Shown here piece after piece: positions 17,127 through 25,398 of a DNA stretch of 64,000 nt. Both the position numbers and the translations under genes were made by a program. Under the pieces are notes generated by a model that was given only the letters and a program-made list of their open reading frames with translations, had not been told where the DNA came from and searched no databases. Source of the stretch: Peredibacter sp045999315. GTDB taxonomy: Bacteria > Bdellovibrionota > Bacteriovoracia > Bacteriovoracales > Bacteriovoracaceae. Each line of letters begins with the position of its first letter. Position 1 is the stretch's first letter. The stretch covers positions 310,001-374,000 of the forward strand of contig NZ_CP174607.1 of the NCBI RefSeq assembly GCF_045999315.1, written 5' to 3'.

Positions 17127-18081
17127 GGCTGACCTTAACTTTTGAATTCGTTTCCATCGACTTCAGGGCACTGTCCACAAGATGAACCGCATTCATCCCG
17201 TCATTAAGACCAATGATGGCCGGTTTATTTTGAAGAACTGACTCATAAAAGTGCTTATGCTCAAGAAGAAGGTGATCACGTTTTCCGTAGCCCTCTTCTT
17301 TTACAAAAGTATCGTCTGCGAATTTTGAATTAGTGGCATGGTGAATTTTGTTCGTGAATAAATCTACAGTATAAGTTCCTGCAGTTGAAATCACTTCTAG
17401 TTCACGAACTTCTTTCGTGGCATTTCTGCCAACTGAAACATAGGCATTACACTTGTCCTGAAGTTCCACGTGAATATTGGCATGGTCCCACTTCGATGTT
17501 CTGATTTTAAAACCGTGAGCATCGATGCTTACTGGTTTTTGTTTGAACAAGTGAAGAACAAGATCAAGGTCATGAATAGCAAGATCCTGAACTACGTCCA
17601 CATCAGTCGCTCTGCCTTTGAAAGGAGCAACGCGATTAATTTTCACAGTGAAAGGAACTGGAGTGTTCCTAAAAGTGTCACGAAGTTTGTCCCACGCTTC
17701 GTGAAATCTTTCCGAGTGACCGACTTGAAGAACAACGTTCTTTCCAACTGCCACTTCTTTAAGTCTCTTTGCCTCTTCATCGTTTGAACAAACTGGCTTC
17801 TCACAGAAAACGTGTTTGTTGTGGTCTAGAAGATATTTAACCAGTTCAAAGTGAGTTGAAGTTGGAGTCACCACGAAGGCAGCATCAATCTCATTAATCA
17901 CTTCACTGATATCATTTACGATTTTTACATTTGGATGATTTGCTTTCGCAGCTTCCTGACCGGCAGGAAACTTTTCAACGATGGCCACGAACTCGGCCAT
18001 GTCTTTATGGGCCTCTACCTTCTGGCAGTGCCACTTACCTAGATGGCCATATCCCAATACTGCTACTCTTACTTTTTTCAT
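17119..18081 (-). CDS. Gfo/Idh/MocA oxidoreductase, candidate GnnA
   Basis: The N-terminal Rossmann motif VAVLGYGHLGKWHCQKVEAH binds NAD(P). HVFCEKPVCSNDEEA near residue 90 carries the EKP motif of this family. The catalytic-domain pattern VDVVQDLAIHDLDLVLHLF holds the usual D-x3-H-D. The gene lies between lpxA and lpxB. In Acidithiobacillus ferrooxidans the same position holds gnnA, whose product oxidises UDP-GlcNAc at C3 so that GnnB can aminate it, giving a diamino-sugar lipid A. Bdellovibrio lipid A is reported to contain this diamino sugar. GnnA is therefore a good guess, but no GnnB aminotransferase lies in the window. Confidence 0.75.
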   Translation of the reverse strand: MKKVRVAVLGYGHLGKWHCQKVEAHKDMAEFVAIVEKFPAGQEAAKANHPNVKIVNDISEVINEIDAAFVVTPTSTHFELVKYLLDHNKHVFCEKPVCSNDEEAKRLKEVAVGKNVVLQVGHSERFHEAWDKLRDTFRNTPVPFTVKINRVAPFKGRATDVDVVQDLAIHDLDLVLHLFKQKPVSIDAHGFKIRTSKWDHANIHVELQDKCNAYVSVGRNATKEVRELEVISTAGTYTVDLFTNKIHHATNSKFADDTFVKEEGYGKRDHLLLEHKHFYESVLQNKPAIIGLNDGMNAVHLVDSALKSMETNSKVKVSLA

Positions 18082-18097
18082 AAAATTCCCTGTTCCC

Positions 18098-18222
18098 TAT
18101 TTCATTGAAGTTTGGCCTACAAGCAGGAGGATGAAGTCGAGGGCCCGAGGCCTACTACAAGTAAGTCGCAGGGATCGAAGACGATATACGACGAACTTGT
18201 AGGTTCAAAATCCAATGAAATA
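18098..18222. repeat. 125-bp element with long terminal inverted repeats (MITE- or RNA-like)
   Basis: The ends TATTTCATTG (18098-18107) and CAATGAAATA (18213-18222) are perfect 10-bp inverted repeats. A second inner pair, CCTACAAG (18116-18123) and CTTGTAGG (18196-18203), is also perfect, and the bases between them mostly pair, so about 26 bp of each end form one long stem. The 72-bp centre has a nested hairpin on the minus strand (GTCG..ATCG-TCTT-CGAT..CGAC). It begins two bases after the lpxA stop codon and ends 17 bases before the oxidoreductase ATG. It encodes no plausible protein. It may be a mobile miniature element or a structured mRNA element within the lpx operon. Confidence 0.65.
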
Positions 18223-18223
18223 A

Positions 18224-19027
18224 CTAGTCGGCCATGAAAGGCGCGATACCAATTTCTGATTTTTTGATGAATGCAGCAATCTCCTGCACAATCGCATTGT
18301 TCTTAAACTCATCCATAAGCTCTGGATGTGAAACGAAAGCTCTTGGAGAAAGTGCAGAAGCTTCCATCGTACGGTAAAAATCTACAACTTCAGAAACGAT
18401 CTCTTTTGAGTTGCCCTGACGTTTAAGACCGATGATGTTGATCCCTTTAAGCTTCACACGGTTACCCATGGCCGTACAAAAATTAGGTACATCACGATCA
18501 ATACCAGCACCACCACCGATATAAGCTCCGCGGCCGAGAGTCACGAATTGAGAAATACCTGTGTTACCACCGATGATTACACGGTCACCAATATTCACGT
18601 GACCAGCAAGGTTTACTGAGTTCGCGAAAGTTAGGTTGTTGCCAAGAGTACAGTCGTGAGCAATGTGACAGTAGGCCATGAAAAGTGAATTAGAACCAAT
18701 CACAGTTTTCTTATCTTGCTTCAAAGTACCACGGTGAATAGAAACGTATTCACGGAAAGTATTGTTATCACCAATGATTGTTTCAGTTGGCTCGCCTTTA
18801 TATGAGTTATCTTGAGGAGGAGCACCGATTGAACCGAATTGAAAAAACTTATTACCTTTACCGATGGTAGTATGGCCATCAACCACTACGTTTGAGTGGA
18901 AAATACAATCGTCACCGATCGTAACGTTTGGGCCGATGACACAGAAAGGGCCGATCTGAACATTGTTACCGATCTTCGCTTCTGGATGAATAAAGGCCAT
19001 TGGGTGAGCTGTGTAGTTCTTAGACAT
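18224..19027 (-). CDS. lpxA: UDP-N-acetylglucosamine O-acyltransferase LpxA
   Basis: LpxA performs the first acylation of lipid A synthesis in the cytoplasm. The protein is a left-handed beta-helix: hexapeptide repeats fill residues 8-190 (IGNNVQIGPFCVIGPNVTIG and so on). The catalytic His lies in YCHIAHDCTLGNNLTFANS. The helical C-terminal part (EIVSEVVDFYRTMEASALSP) completes the acyltransferase. Length is 267 against 262 in E. coli. AAGGA precedes the ATG. It follows fabZ by 10 bp. A structured 125-bp element follows the stop. Confidence 0.96.
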   Translation of the reverse strand: MSKNYTAHPMAFIHPEAKIGNNVQIGPFCVIGPNVTIGDDCIFHSNVVVDGHTTIGKGNKFFQFGSIGAPPQDNSYKGEPTETIIGDNNTFREYVSIHRGTLKQDKKTVIGSNSLFMAYCHIAHDCTLGNNLTFANSVNLAGHVNIGDRVIIGGNTGISQFVTLGRGAYIGGGAGIDRDVPNFCTAMGNRVKLKGINIIGLKRQGNSKEIVSEVVDFYRTMEASALSPRAFVSHPELMDEFKNNAIVQEIAAFIKKSEIGIAPFMAD

Positions 19028-19037
19028 AAAAAAATCC

Positions 19038-19532
19038 TTAGTCGATTTTAAGCGAGGCCATCACGCTACACTGGGACATAAGTTCTCCGGCAACGTAAAT
19101 TTCGCAATCATACATTTGAAATGGGCCACGTACTTTAGTGAGGACAGAATGAATTTCAAGGTCCATCGTTGGAACGATTGGTTTTCTGAAACGAGCTGAG
19201 TCCACTGAAATCAGTGCCACGGTTAAATTAGTTTCTTCAATTGGCTTTGTAAGAGTTGAGATGCAAAGGAACGAAGCGGCCTGGGCCATCATTTCAACTT
19301 GTACAACTCCAGGTAGAATGGGATTTCCTGGAAAGTGTCCTTCAAGGACCTTTACTGAATCATCTACTCTGAAATTACAGATGCTTTTTCCACCAATTAA
19401 TTGGGCAGGAGTAAAAGGACCTTTCTGTCCCTTAAGTTCTTCAGGGAGAATAACTTCCTTAACTGAATCAATGAAAAGAAATGGATCTCTATGAGGGAGA
19501 AATCTCATGACTTGTTCTTTATTCATATACAT
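19038..19532 (-). CDS. fabZ: 3-hydroxyacyl-[ACP] dehydratase FabZ
   Basis: FabZ dehydrates beta-hydroxyacyl-ACP in fatty acid elongation and competes with LpxA/LpxD for the same substrate pool. The hot-dog fold signature is FLPHRDPFLFIDSV near the N-terminus, and the active site LEGHFPGNPILPGVVQVEMMAQ contains the catalytic His and Glu. Length is 164, slightly over the usual 145-150 because of an internal segment (EVILPEELKGQKGPFTPAQ). It sits between lpxD and lpxA with about 10 bp on each side, the classical order. Confidence 0.96.
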   Translation of the reverse strand: MYMNKEQVMRFLPHRDPFLFIDSVKEVILPEELKGQKGPFTPAQLIGGKSICNFRVDDSVKVLEGHFPGNPILPGVVQVEMMAQAASFLCISTLTKPIEETNLTVALISVDSARFRKPIVPTMDLEIHSVLTKVRGPFQMYDCEIYVAGELMSQCSVMASLKID

Positions 19533-19542
19533 GCAGGACTCC

Positions 19543-20583
19543 TTATTTAGTTTCTTTTAGTGACATCATTCGAAGATAAGCAACACCTTTCATCCACTCT
19601 CTAAGATCTTTCGCCGGATGTCCTCCAAGCTTCGATCCTGCTGGTACAGTCACGCCTTCGTTGACCATAGCGGCCCCTGCGATCTGAGTTCCCATACCAA
19701 TGTGAGCGTCCGGACCAACTCCGGCCTTACCACCAAGGACAACGTAATCTTCAAGAGTCACACTGCCTGCCAGTCCCACATGTCCGCAAAGAACACAGCC
19801 CTTACCAATTTTACAGTTGTGGGCAACTTGCACGAAATTATCAATGCGTGTACCAGCTCCAATAATTGTCGGAGAAAATGTTCCCATATCCACTGAAGAA
19901 TTTGAGCCGATCTCCACATTATCGTGAATGATCACTCCACCCATGTGCCAGATTTTTACATGCTGACCTTGATGAAAAGTGTATCCGAAACCATCACTAC
20001 CGATCACTGAGCTGGCATGAATGCGACAGCTCTTACCGATCTTCGTGAATGGATAGATTGTTACGTTTGGAAAAATTCTAGTGTCGTCGCCAATTTCAGT
20101 GAAAGATAGAATCACAGAACCAGGCATTATCTCAACATTCGCGCCAATTTTAACGTTCTCACCGATGAAAACGTTTTGAGCGATGTGAGCACTTGGATGA
20201 ATATCAGTTGTTCCCATCTGACGTCCGTCGACCTGTGTATTCACGCCTTTCATTTTTTGATCGTAGAAAGGTTTCGATAACAAAGTCAGACTCATTGGAA
20301 CTTGATTTGAAGTCGCAATCCAAGGAAGCTTATCCAGCTCTGCCTTTAATTCGGCATTCACAAGATTAAAAAACTTTTCATCGACCACAGCACCGACCTT
20401 TAAAGTCACTGCCTGATCAATAACCGGAACAAGTTTTTGTAAGAACTTGGCGTTCTTAATGAAGATCATTCCACCACTTGTTAAAGCGTCTAAAGAAGAA
20501 ATGGCCAGAATCTCTTCTGGCCACTCGGAATTCTTAACTAACTTTATGCTTGGATCGAATTTAGATAAATCGTGGAGTTTCAT
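19543..20583 (-). CDS. lpxD: UDP-3-O-acylglucosamine N-acyltransferase LpxD
   Basis: LpxD adds the amide-linked 3-hydroxyacyl chain. The N-terminal uridine-binding domain occupies about residues 1-100. A left-handed beta-helix of hexapeptide repeats (VFIGENVKIGANVEIMPGSV and on) fills about 120-320. The catalytic His is in VQVAHNCKIGKGCVLCGHVG. The C-terminal helix ends in MKGVAYLRMMSLKETK. Length is 346 against 341 in E. coli. GGGAG precedes the ATG. It stands between ompH and fabZ. Confidence 0.96.
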   Translation of the reverse strand: MKLHDLSKFDPSIKLVKNSEWPEEILAISSLDALTSGGMIFIKNAKFLQKLVPVIDQAVTLKVGAVVDEKFFNLVNAELKAELDKLPWIATSNQVPMSLTLLSKPFYDQKMKGVNTQVDGRQMGTTDIHPSAHIAQNVFIGENVKIGANVEIMPGSVILSFTEIGDDTRIFPNVTIYPFTKIGKSCRIHASSVIGSDGFGYTFHQGQHVKIWHMGGVIIHDNVEIGSNSSVDMGTFSPTIIGAGTRIDNFVQVAHNCKIGKGCVLCGHVGLAGSVTLEDYVVLGGKAGVGPDAHIGMGTQIAGAAMVNEGVTVPAGSKLGGHPAKDLREWMKGVAYLRMMSLKETK

Positions 20584-20602
20584 TTTCTACTCCCTAAAGG
20601 GA

Positions 20603-21112
20603 CTATTTCCCTGGGTGTTTTTTGTCGTAGGCCTTGATTACTTCGTCAGTTAGATCTGTCTTGCTTTCAGCATAAACGATTGGTGCAGCTGAAAGTTCGA
20701 AAGTCATAGCAACTTTATTGGCCTTAGAAACTTCATCAATGATAGGGCGAAGCTTATCAAGGATTGGTTTCTTCATATCTTGCTCCATCTTTTGGATTTC
20801 GCGCTGATATTCCATTGTTTTATTTTGAAGCTTCATCATCATTTCTTGCATTTCGCGCTCTTTGTTCGCACGAGCAGCTTCAGCAAGAACCATGCTTTGC
20901 TTCTTATAGTCTTCCTGTGCCTTCTTGATTTTGTCTTCGTCTTTTTTCAACATAGCTTTCTTGTCGTTGAAAGACTTCTCAAGGGCCTTTTGAACGTTTT
21001 TACCTTCTTTAATAGTCGTGATGATCTTTTGAATATCAACTAGACCAACTAGAACTTCAGCGAAAGAAGAGAAACTGAAAGTCAAAAGCATCAAGCCAAG
21101 TACTAATTTCAT
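20603..21112 (-). CDS. Periplasmic chaperone OmpH/Skp family
   Basis: Skp-type proteins hold unfolded outer-membrane proteins on their way to BamA. The signal peptide MKLVLGLMLLTFSFSSFA is followed by EVLVGLVDIQKII, the beta-strand body. A long charged coiled coil from about 35 to 125 (KKDEDKIKKAQEDYKKQSM, then EMQEMMMKLQNKTMEYQREI) forms the tentacle. The body closes with VAMTFELSAAPIVYAESKTDLTDEVI. Length is 169, in the usual 160-180 range. It lies 34 bp after bamA and 19 bp before lpxD, the conserved order. Confidence 0.92.
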   Translation of the reverse strand: MKLVLGLMLLTFSFSSFAEVLVGLVDIQKIITTIKEGKNVQKALEKSFNDKKAMLKKDEDKIKKAQEDYKKQSMVLAEAARANKEREMQEMMMKLQNKTMEYQREIQKMEQDMKKPILDKLRPIIDEVSKANKVAMTFELSAAPIVYAESKTDLTDEVIKAYDKKHPGK

Positions 21113-21146
21113 ATGTAACTCCTTAGAGTCAAAACTCTATCATTGA

Positions 21147-23498
21147 TTAGAATAATTGTCCTATGTCAAAGTTGAATTGGTTACCGGCCTCGTTATCACC
21201 TTGTACACCAAGTCGATCTTTTCTAGGGTTAACAGGGAAACCAAACTCAAATCGTAGGACACCGATTGGAGAGAACCAACGGAATCCAAAACCATAGTTA
21301 GCACGAAGAGAATAATCGTTGTTAATACCAGGGCGAGTTTCCCAAACGTTACCAGTATCGTAGAAAACAACCCATTTTAGTCCCGCTTCTTTCACGATCG
21401 GGTGCTCAAGTTCCACCGTTGTCAGGAAGCTGAAAAGACCACCGAAGTTGAACGCTTCCAAGTTTCCAGTATCAGTGTTTCGGGCAAGTCTACGTGGACC
21501 GATATCTTCCAGGTTAAAACCACGCATGTTACGGGCACCACCCATCGAGAATTTCTCAACACGAGGAATATCACGAGAAGTAGTTTTGAAAAGCTGCTGT
21601 CCGTTGACACGCGTTCTGAGAACGAGATCACCAATGATCGGACGGTAATAACGCCCTTCTAACTCAGCTTTCATCCAGCGCATTGTTCCACCTAGACCGG
21701 TGTACTCAATTGAGCCAGAAGTATAGTAACCATTTGTTGGTTCAAAAATGTTGTTACGCTTATCGCGAATGATTGATGCCTGAAGCGAAGAGGCCGAACC
21801 ATTCTCAACTTTAGGGTCGATACCTTCGTTAATGACGTCATCAACTTTGTTGTCTTCATAACGATAAGTCAGGAACAAGCGCGTGTATTCAAAGATCGGG
21901 TGACCAACGCGAACATCTCCCCCGTGCTTCTTGTAAACGAATGAACGGATGAAGTATGAAACCGTTTGGTAATAGTCCGCACCGGCCGTCCATTTTGTGT
22001 CAAATAGATATGGCTCAGTGAAACCTACGTTATAGATCTGCTGACGGTTCGAGTAAGACAAGTTCATGTTGATGTTCTGACCCAACCCACGGAAGTTGTT
22101 CTGGGCAACTGAGGCCTGAACGAAACCTTTTGTGGCAGTTGAGTAACCAGCACCTAATGAGATCTGACCCGTTGGACGTTCCTTAATCGAAACTTCCACA
22201 TCAAGAATATTGTCAGTACCCTTTCTCGTAATCGTATTGAAAATGACACTTTCCTGCTGGAAGAAACCCAGACGGTTTACGTTCTCTTTCGAGATACGGA
22301 GTTTCGATCCGGAGTACATCTCACCTTCGTGAATTCGGAGTTCCCGTCGGATAACTTTATCACGGGTCTTAGTGTTACCTTTCATGACAATCTTACCGAA
22401 GTAAGCGATCACACCTTTCTCAAATGAGAAGACCACGTCTACTTTGTTTTCACCCGGAACCACTTCAAGAGTACGAAGCACGTTGGCGAAGGCATAACCT
22501 TTATCCTGATACATTTCAGTCAAGGTCTGGATATCTTGACGAAGATTTTCTTCGTTGTAGATATCGCCAGATTTCAGCTTCAGCTTTTCCATCATCTCTT
22601 CTTCAGTGAAGAGTAACTCACCGTTGAATGAAATATTGTTTACTGAGAACTGAGGACCCTCTTGCAGACGAACCGTAATGAAGATCCATTTTTTGTCTTC
22701 AGAGGCCGTTACTTCTGGGTTTTGAATATTGATTTGGAGGTAACCGCGAGTCTTGTAGTAGTACTTAAGTCGTTCTACGTCCGTCTGGAAGTTGATCTCT
22801 TTGAAGTTCCCTGATCCTGAAAGGAACGAGAAATAAGATTCTTCTCGGGTCTGCATGAAGTTCTTAAGTTCATCATCCTTAATGTCCTTGTTACCAAGGA
22901 AGGTGATTTTCTTAACGCGAACTTTGTCCCATTCTTTAATTTTAAATTTTACTTCCACTGAACCGTTCTGAGCATCATTGATCGAATAGGTCGCAAGTGC
23001 CAGGAAGTAACCCTTCTCTTCGTAGTGCTTTTGAAGCAAGAGCACATCGTTCTTAAGAGTTGAGATATCCAGAATATTAAATTCTTTGGTCTTAATCTGC
23101 TCTTTCAAATCATCATCATTGATCTCATCGTTACCAGAGAACGTGATTTTAGAGATGATGGGCTTTTCTTTTAATTTAAAGAGGAGGATGTTTTTGTCGG
23201 CCGTGATTTTGTGATAGGCCTCTACTTCTTCGAAATACTTCATCTCATAAATACGAGAGAGATCTTTTCTTAATAAGTAGTTATCAAGCATCATGTCCTG
23301 GCGAGTACCGATTTTTTCCAGGATCGCTTCAGATTCAACTTTTCTGTTACCAGTAAATTCAATCGAATCTACGCGGAACATCTCACGGATAGGACCAATA
23401 ATTTCTTGAGCAAGAGCTGAGTTAACTCCGATGAAAAAACTAAAAATGAAAAAAAGAAGCTGAGCTTTTTTCAACCCGAATATCCTTCGACTAACCAT
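21147..23498 (-). CDS. bamA: Outer-membrane protein assembly factor BamA
   Basis: BamA is the core of the BAM complex, which inserts beta-barrels into the outer membrane. The signal peptide ends GVNSALAQ. Five POTRA domains follow (about 40-385), each starting with a V-x-x-I-x-x-x-G-N pattern (RVDSIEFTGNRKVE, KITFSGNDEIND, KITFLGNKDIKD, NNISFNGELLF, GKIVMKGNTKTRD). The barrel occupies the C-terminal 380 residues, with FSMGGARNMRGF carrying the conserved loop-6 (V/I)RG-F-like RGF motif, and ends QFNFDIGQLF. At 783 residues it is close to E. coli (810). The ribosome site before the ATG is weak. Confidence 0.96.
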   Translation of the reverse strand: MVSRRIFGLKKAQLLFFIFSFFIGVNSALAQEIIGPIREMFRVDSIEFTGNRKVESEAILEKIGTRQDMMLDNYLLRKDLSRIYEMKYFEEVEAYHKITADKNILLFKLKEKPIISKITFSGNDEINDDDLKEQIKTKEFNILDISTLKNDVLLLQKHYEEKGYFLALATYSINDAQNGSVEVKFKIKEWDKVRVKKITFLGNKDIKDDELKNFMQTREESYFSFLSGSGNFKEINFQTDVERLKYYYKTRGYLQINIQNPEVTASEDKKWIFITVRLQEGPQFSVNNISFNGELLFTEEEMMEKLKLKSGDIYNEENLRQDIQTLTEMYQDKGYAFANVLRTLEVVPGENKVDVVFSFEKGVIAYFGKIVMKGNTKTRDKVIRRELRIHEGEMYSGSKLRISKENVNRLGFFQQESVIFNTITRKGTDNILDVEVSIKERPTGQISLGAGYSTATKGFVQASVAQNNFRGLGQNINMNLSYSNRQQIYNVGFTEPYLFDTKWTAGADYYQTVSYFIRSFVYKKHGGDVRVGHPIFEYTRLFLTYRYEDNKVDDVINEGIDPKVENGSASSLQASIIRDKRNNIFEPTNGYYTSGSIEYTGLGGTMRWMKAELEGRYYRPIIGDLVLRTRVNGQQLFKTTSRDIPRVEKFSMGGARNMRGFNLEDIGPRRLARNTDTGNLEAFNFGGLFSFLTTVELEHPIVKEAGLKWVVFYDTGNVWETRPGINNDYSLRANYGFGFRWFSPIGVLRFEFGFPVNPRKDRLGVQGDNEAGNQFNFDIGQLF

Positions 23499-23542
23499 AA
23501 CGCAAAAAGCTATGTAATTAATTTTATTTGCAGTCGGAAATT

Positions 23543-24202
23543 CTAGCCAATTATCTGACCATCTTCAATGACTATTTTGCGAGGAAAGTGTGATGCAACT
23601 TTATCATCATGAGTCACAACTAAGAGTGTGGCGCCGAAATCAGCTGCAAGATTCTTAAGTAAGGTTGAGACCTTCTCGGAGTTGATAGAATCCAAGTTAC
23701 CAGTTGGTTCATCACAAAGAAGAATTTTTGGTCGAAGTGAAAGAGCGCGAATGATGTTGATGCGTTGCTGCTCCCCTCCCGAAATTTCGAACGGAAACTT
23801 GCTAAGACAGTGAGTAACTCCCAGAATTTGCGCTAATTCTTTAGCATCTTTTTCAACAGGAGCAAGATCCTTACCACCGATTCTCCCTGGAAGAAGAATA
23901 TTGTCCCAACATGTCATTGAAGGCAGAAGAAAGTGAAATTGGAAAACAAAGCCAACGTTTGAGTTACGAAATTTGGCCATGTCCTCATCAGACATTGATG
24001 TAAGATTTTTTCCATCAATGATGACTTTCCCAGAAGTCGGGTGATCAAGGCCCCCTAAAAGATAAAGTAAAGTCGATTTACCAGAACCCGAGGCACCACG
24101 AATCGCCACCAGCTCCTTCGCACCAATGTCTAAATTGAGACCTCGTAAGACCTTGGTCTTACCGAAAGTTTTTTCGACATGTTCGAGACGAATGAAACTC
24201 AT
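23543..24202 (-). CDS. lolD: Lipoprotein-releasing ABC transporter ATPase LolD
   Basis: LolD is the ATPase of the complex that extracts lipoproteins from the inner membrane. The 219 residues hold Walker A GASGSGKSTLLYLLGG near 36-51, a Q-loop in VGFVFQFHFLLPS, the signature motif ISGGEQQRINIIRAL, Walker B ILLCDEPTGNLDS and the H-loop VVTHDD. The FQFHFLLP segment is characteristic of LolD rather than other MacB-like ATPases. It overlaps the permease gene by four bases (ATGA). Confidence 0.94.
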   Translation of the reverse strand: MSFIRLEHVEKTFGKTKVLRGLNLDIGAKELVAIRGASGSGKSTLLYLLGGLDHPTSGKVIIDGKNLTSMSDEDMAKFRNSNVGFVFQFHFLLPSMTCWDNILLPGRIGGKDLAPVEKDAKELAQILGVTHCLSKFPFEISGGEQQRINIIRALSLRPKILLCDEPTGNLDSINSEKVSTLLKNLAADFGATLLVVTHDDKVASHFPRKIVIEDGQIIG

Positions 24203-25398
24203 GAACTAAACTCCTGCCTTAATCCCTGGATAATCGGTTTATTTCTCATCCGGAGATATCCACCAAATGCTGCAATCAGAATCCACAACAAGGATACAGC
24301 ATAGACAGTAACATACGCCATAAGATCAAGTCGGATATTGAGAGATGAGAGTACATAAATCTCGCCGGGAATCTGGAGGAACCAAAGATTCTGAAGGCCC
24401 CAGTTGAAAATATGGGACGCAATGTACGCACCCACACACGAAATGCCCCAGATAAGGATCACTGAAATAAACCAAAAACGTGTGAGGCTGGTAAGTGAAA
24501 GTCCTACAGCTCTCAGAAAGAAAAAGTCCTGGGCCTTTTTCTCCATAATATATATGACGAAAGCGATGATATTAAAGACCGCTACAACTACAATCAGTTG
24601 AAGAATAAGTGAGATTGAAAACTTCTCAACTTTCACGGCCTCAATTAAGAATGAGTACTCGTTCCAAAAAGGACGAACCAGAAAATCTGACGAAACTTCC
24701 AGACGAAGTTTTTGTCTTGAAGACTCAATTTCATCCAGATTCTCAAGCGGTTTATTCACGTCTTTGACCGCAATGATAACTTGATTGACCTTATTCCCTA
24801 GTTCCAGAAGCTCGGCCAGATCAGCGCGATTAAGATAAACGAATCTTAAATCTTTTTGATAGATACCGTGCTTAACCAGTGAACTGATTTGAAATAATTT
24901 AATGGTCGGAAGTGCCGAGGCCGCCTCATTACCACGACCAAAAGTCAGAGCAAGCTCATCGCCCACTTTCACTTTGAGCTGCTTAGCGAGTTCCTCACCA
25001 ATGACCACTGTACCAGTTGGTACTTTTACTTTTAGGCCCGTGGTTTGCGAGAAACTTTCTCCTTCGATTCCACGAACCAGAACACCTTTACTGGCGTCAC
25101 CATGAAGAGCGAAGGCCTCAGTTTGAATCACTGGCGTTACGGCGATTGGTTTAATGCTATCAATCTTTTCTTTTAATTCTGCAGAGACCGGGAAAAAACC
25201 ACGACGATTGGTCACGATAATATCACCAGAAGAGTGACGAAGACCTGACTTCAATAGATGATCGAAACCATCCATGAGGCCAAACGTACAAAGGATGACC
25301 GCAATTGAGAACGTGAAACTAAAAACGGTCGCCAGCAGGATTTTTCCTGCGGAGCGACCGTGTAAAACGATTTTTAAAATCGAAAGATAAGAATTCAT
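24199..25398 (-). CDS. Lipoprotein-releasing ABC transporter permease LolC/LolE-like
   Basis: This permease has an N-terminal membrane segment (ILLATVFSFTFSIAVILCTFGLMDG) and a large periplasmic domain at about 45-265 (MacB_PCD-like, with IRGIEGESFSQTTG and VVIGEELAKQLKVKVGDEL). Three further membrane segments follow (SLILQLIVVVAVFNIIAFVIYIM and others), as in LolC/E. Length is 399, as for E. coli LolC. Only one permease gene accompanies lolD, so a homodimeric LolF-type complex or a second permease elsewhere must be assumed. It overlaps the lysS stop by one base (TAATG). Confidence 0.9.
   Translation of the reverse strand: MNSYLSILKIVLHGRSAGKILLATVFSFTFSIAVILCTFGLMDGFDHLLKSGLRHSSGDIIVTNRRGFFPVSAELKEKIDSIKPIAVTPVIQTEAFALHGDASKGVLVRGIEGESFSQTTGLKVKVPTGTVVIGEELAKQLKVKVGDELALTFGRGNEAASALPTIKLFQISSLVKHGIYQKDLRFVYLNRADLAELLELGNKVNQVIIAVKDVNKPLENLDEIESSRQKLRLEVSSDFLVRPFWNEYSFLIEAVKVEKFSISLILQLIVVVAVFNIIAFVIYIMEKKAQDFFFLRAVGLSLTSLTRFWFISVILIWGISCVGAYIASHIFNWGLQNLWFLQIPGEIYVLSSLNIRLDLMAYVTVYAVSLLWILIAAFGGYLRMRNKPIIQGLRQEFSS

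Noticed and set aside
17981..18202. Plus-strand ORF of 73 codons over the inverted-repeat element
   Set aside because: Half of it is antisense to the oxidoreductase gene, and it has no ribosome site. The element is better described by its symmetry.
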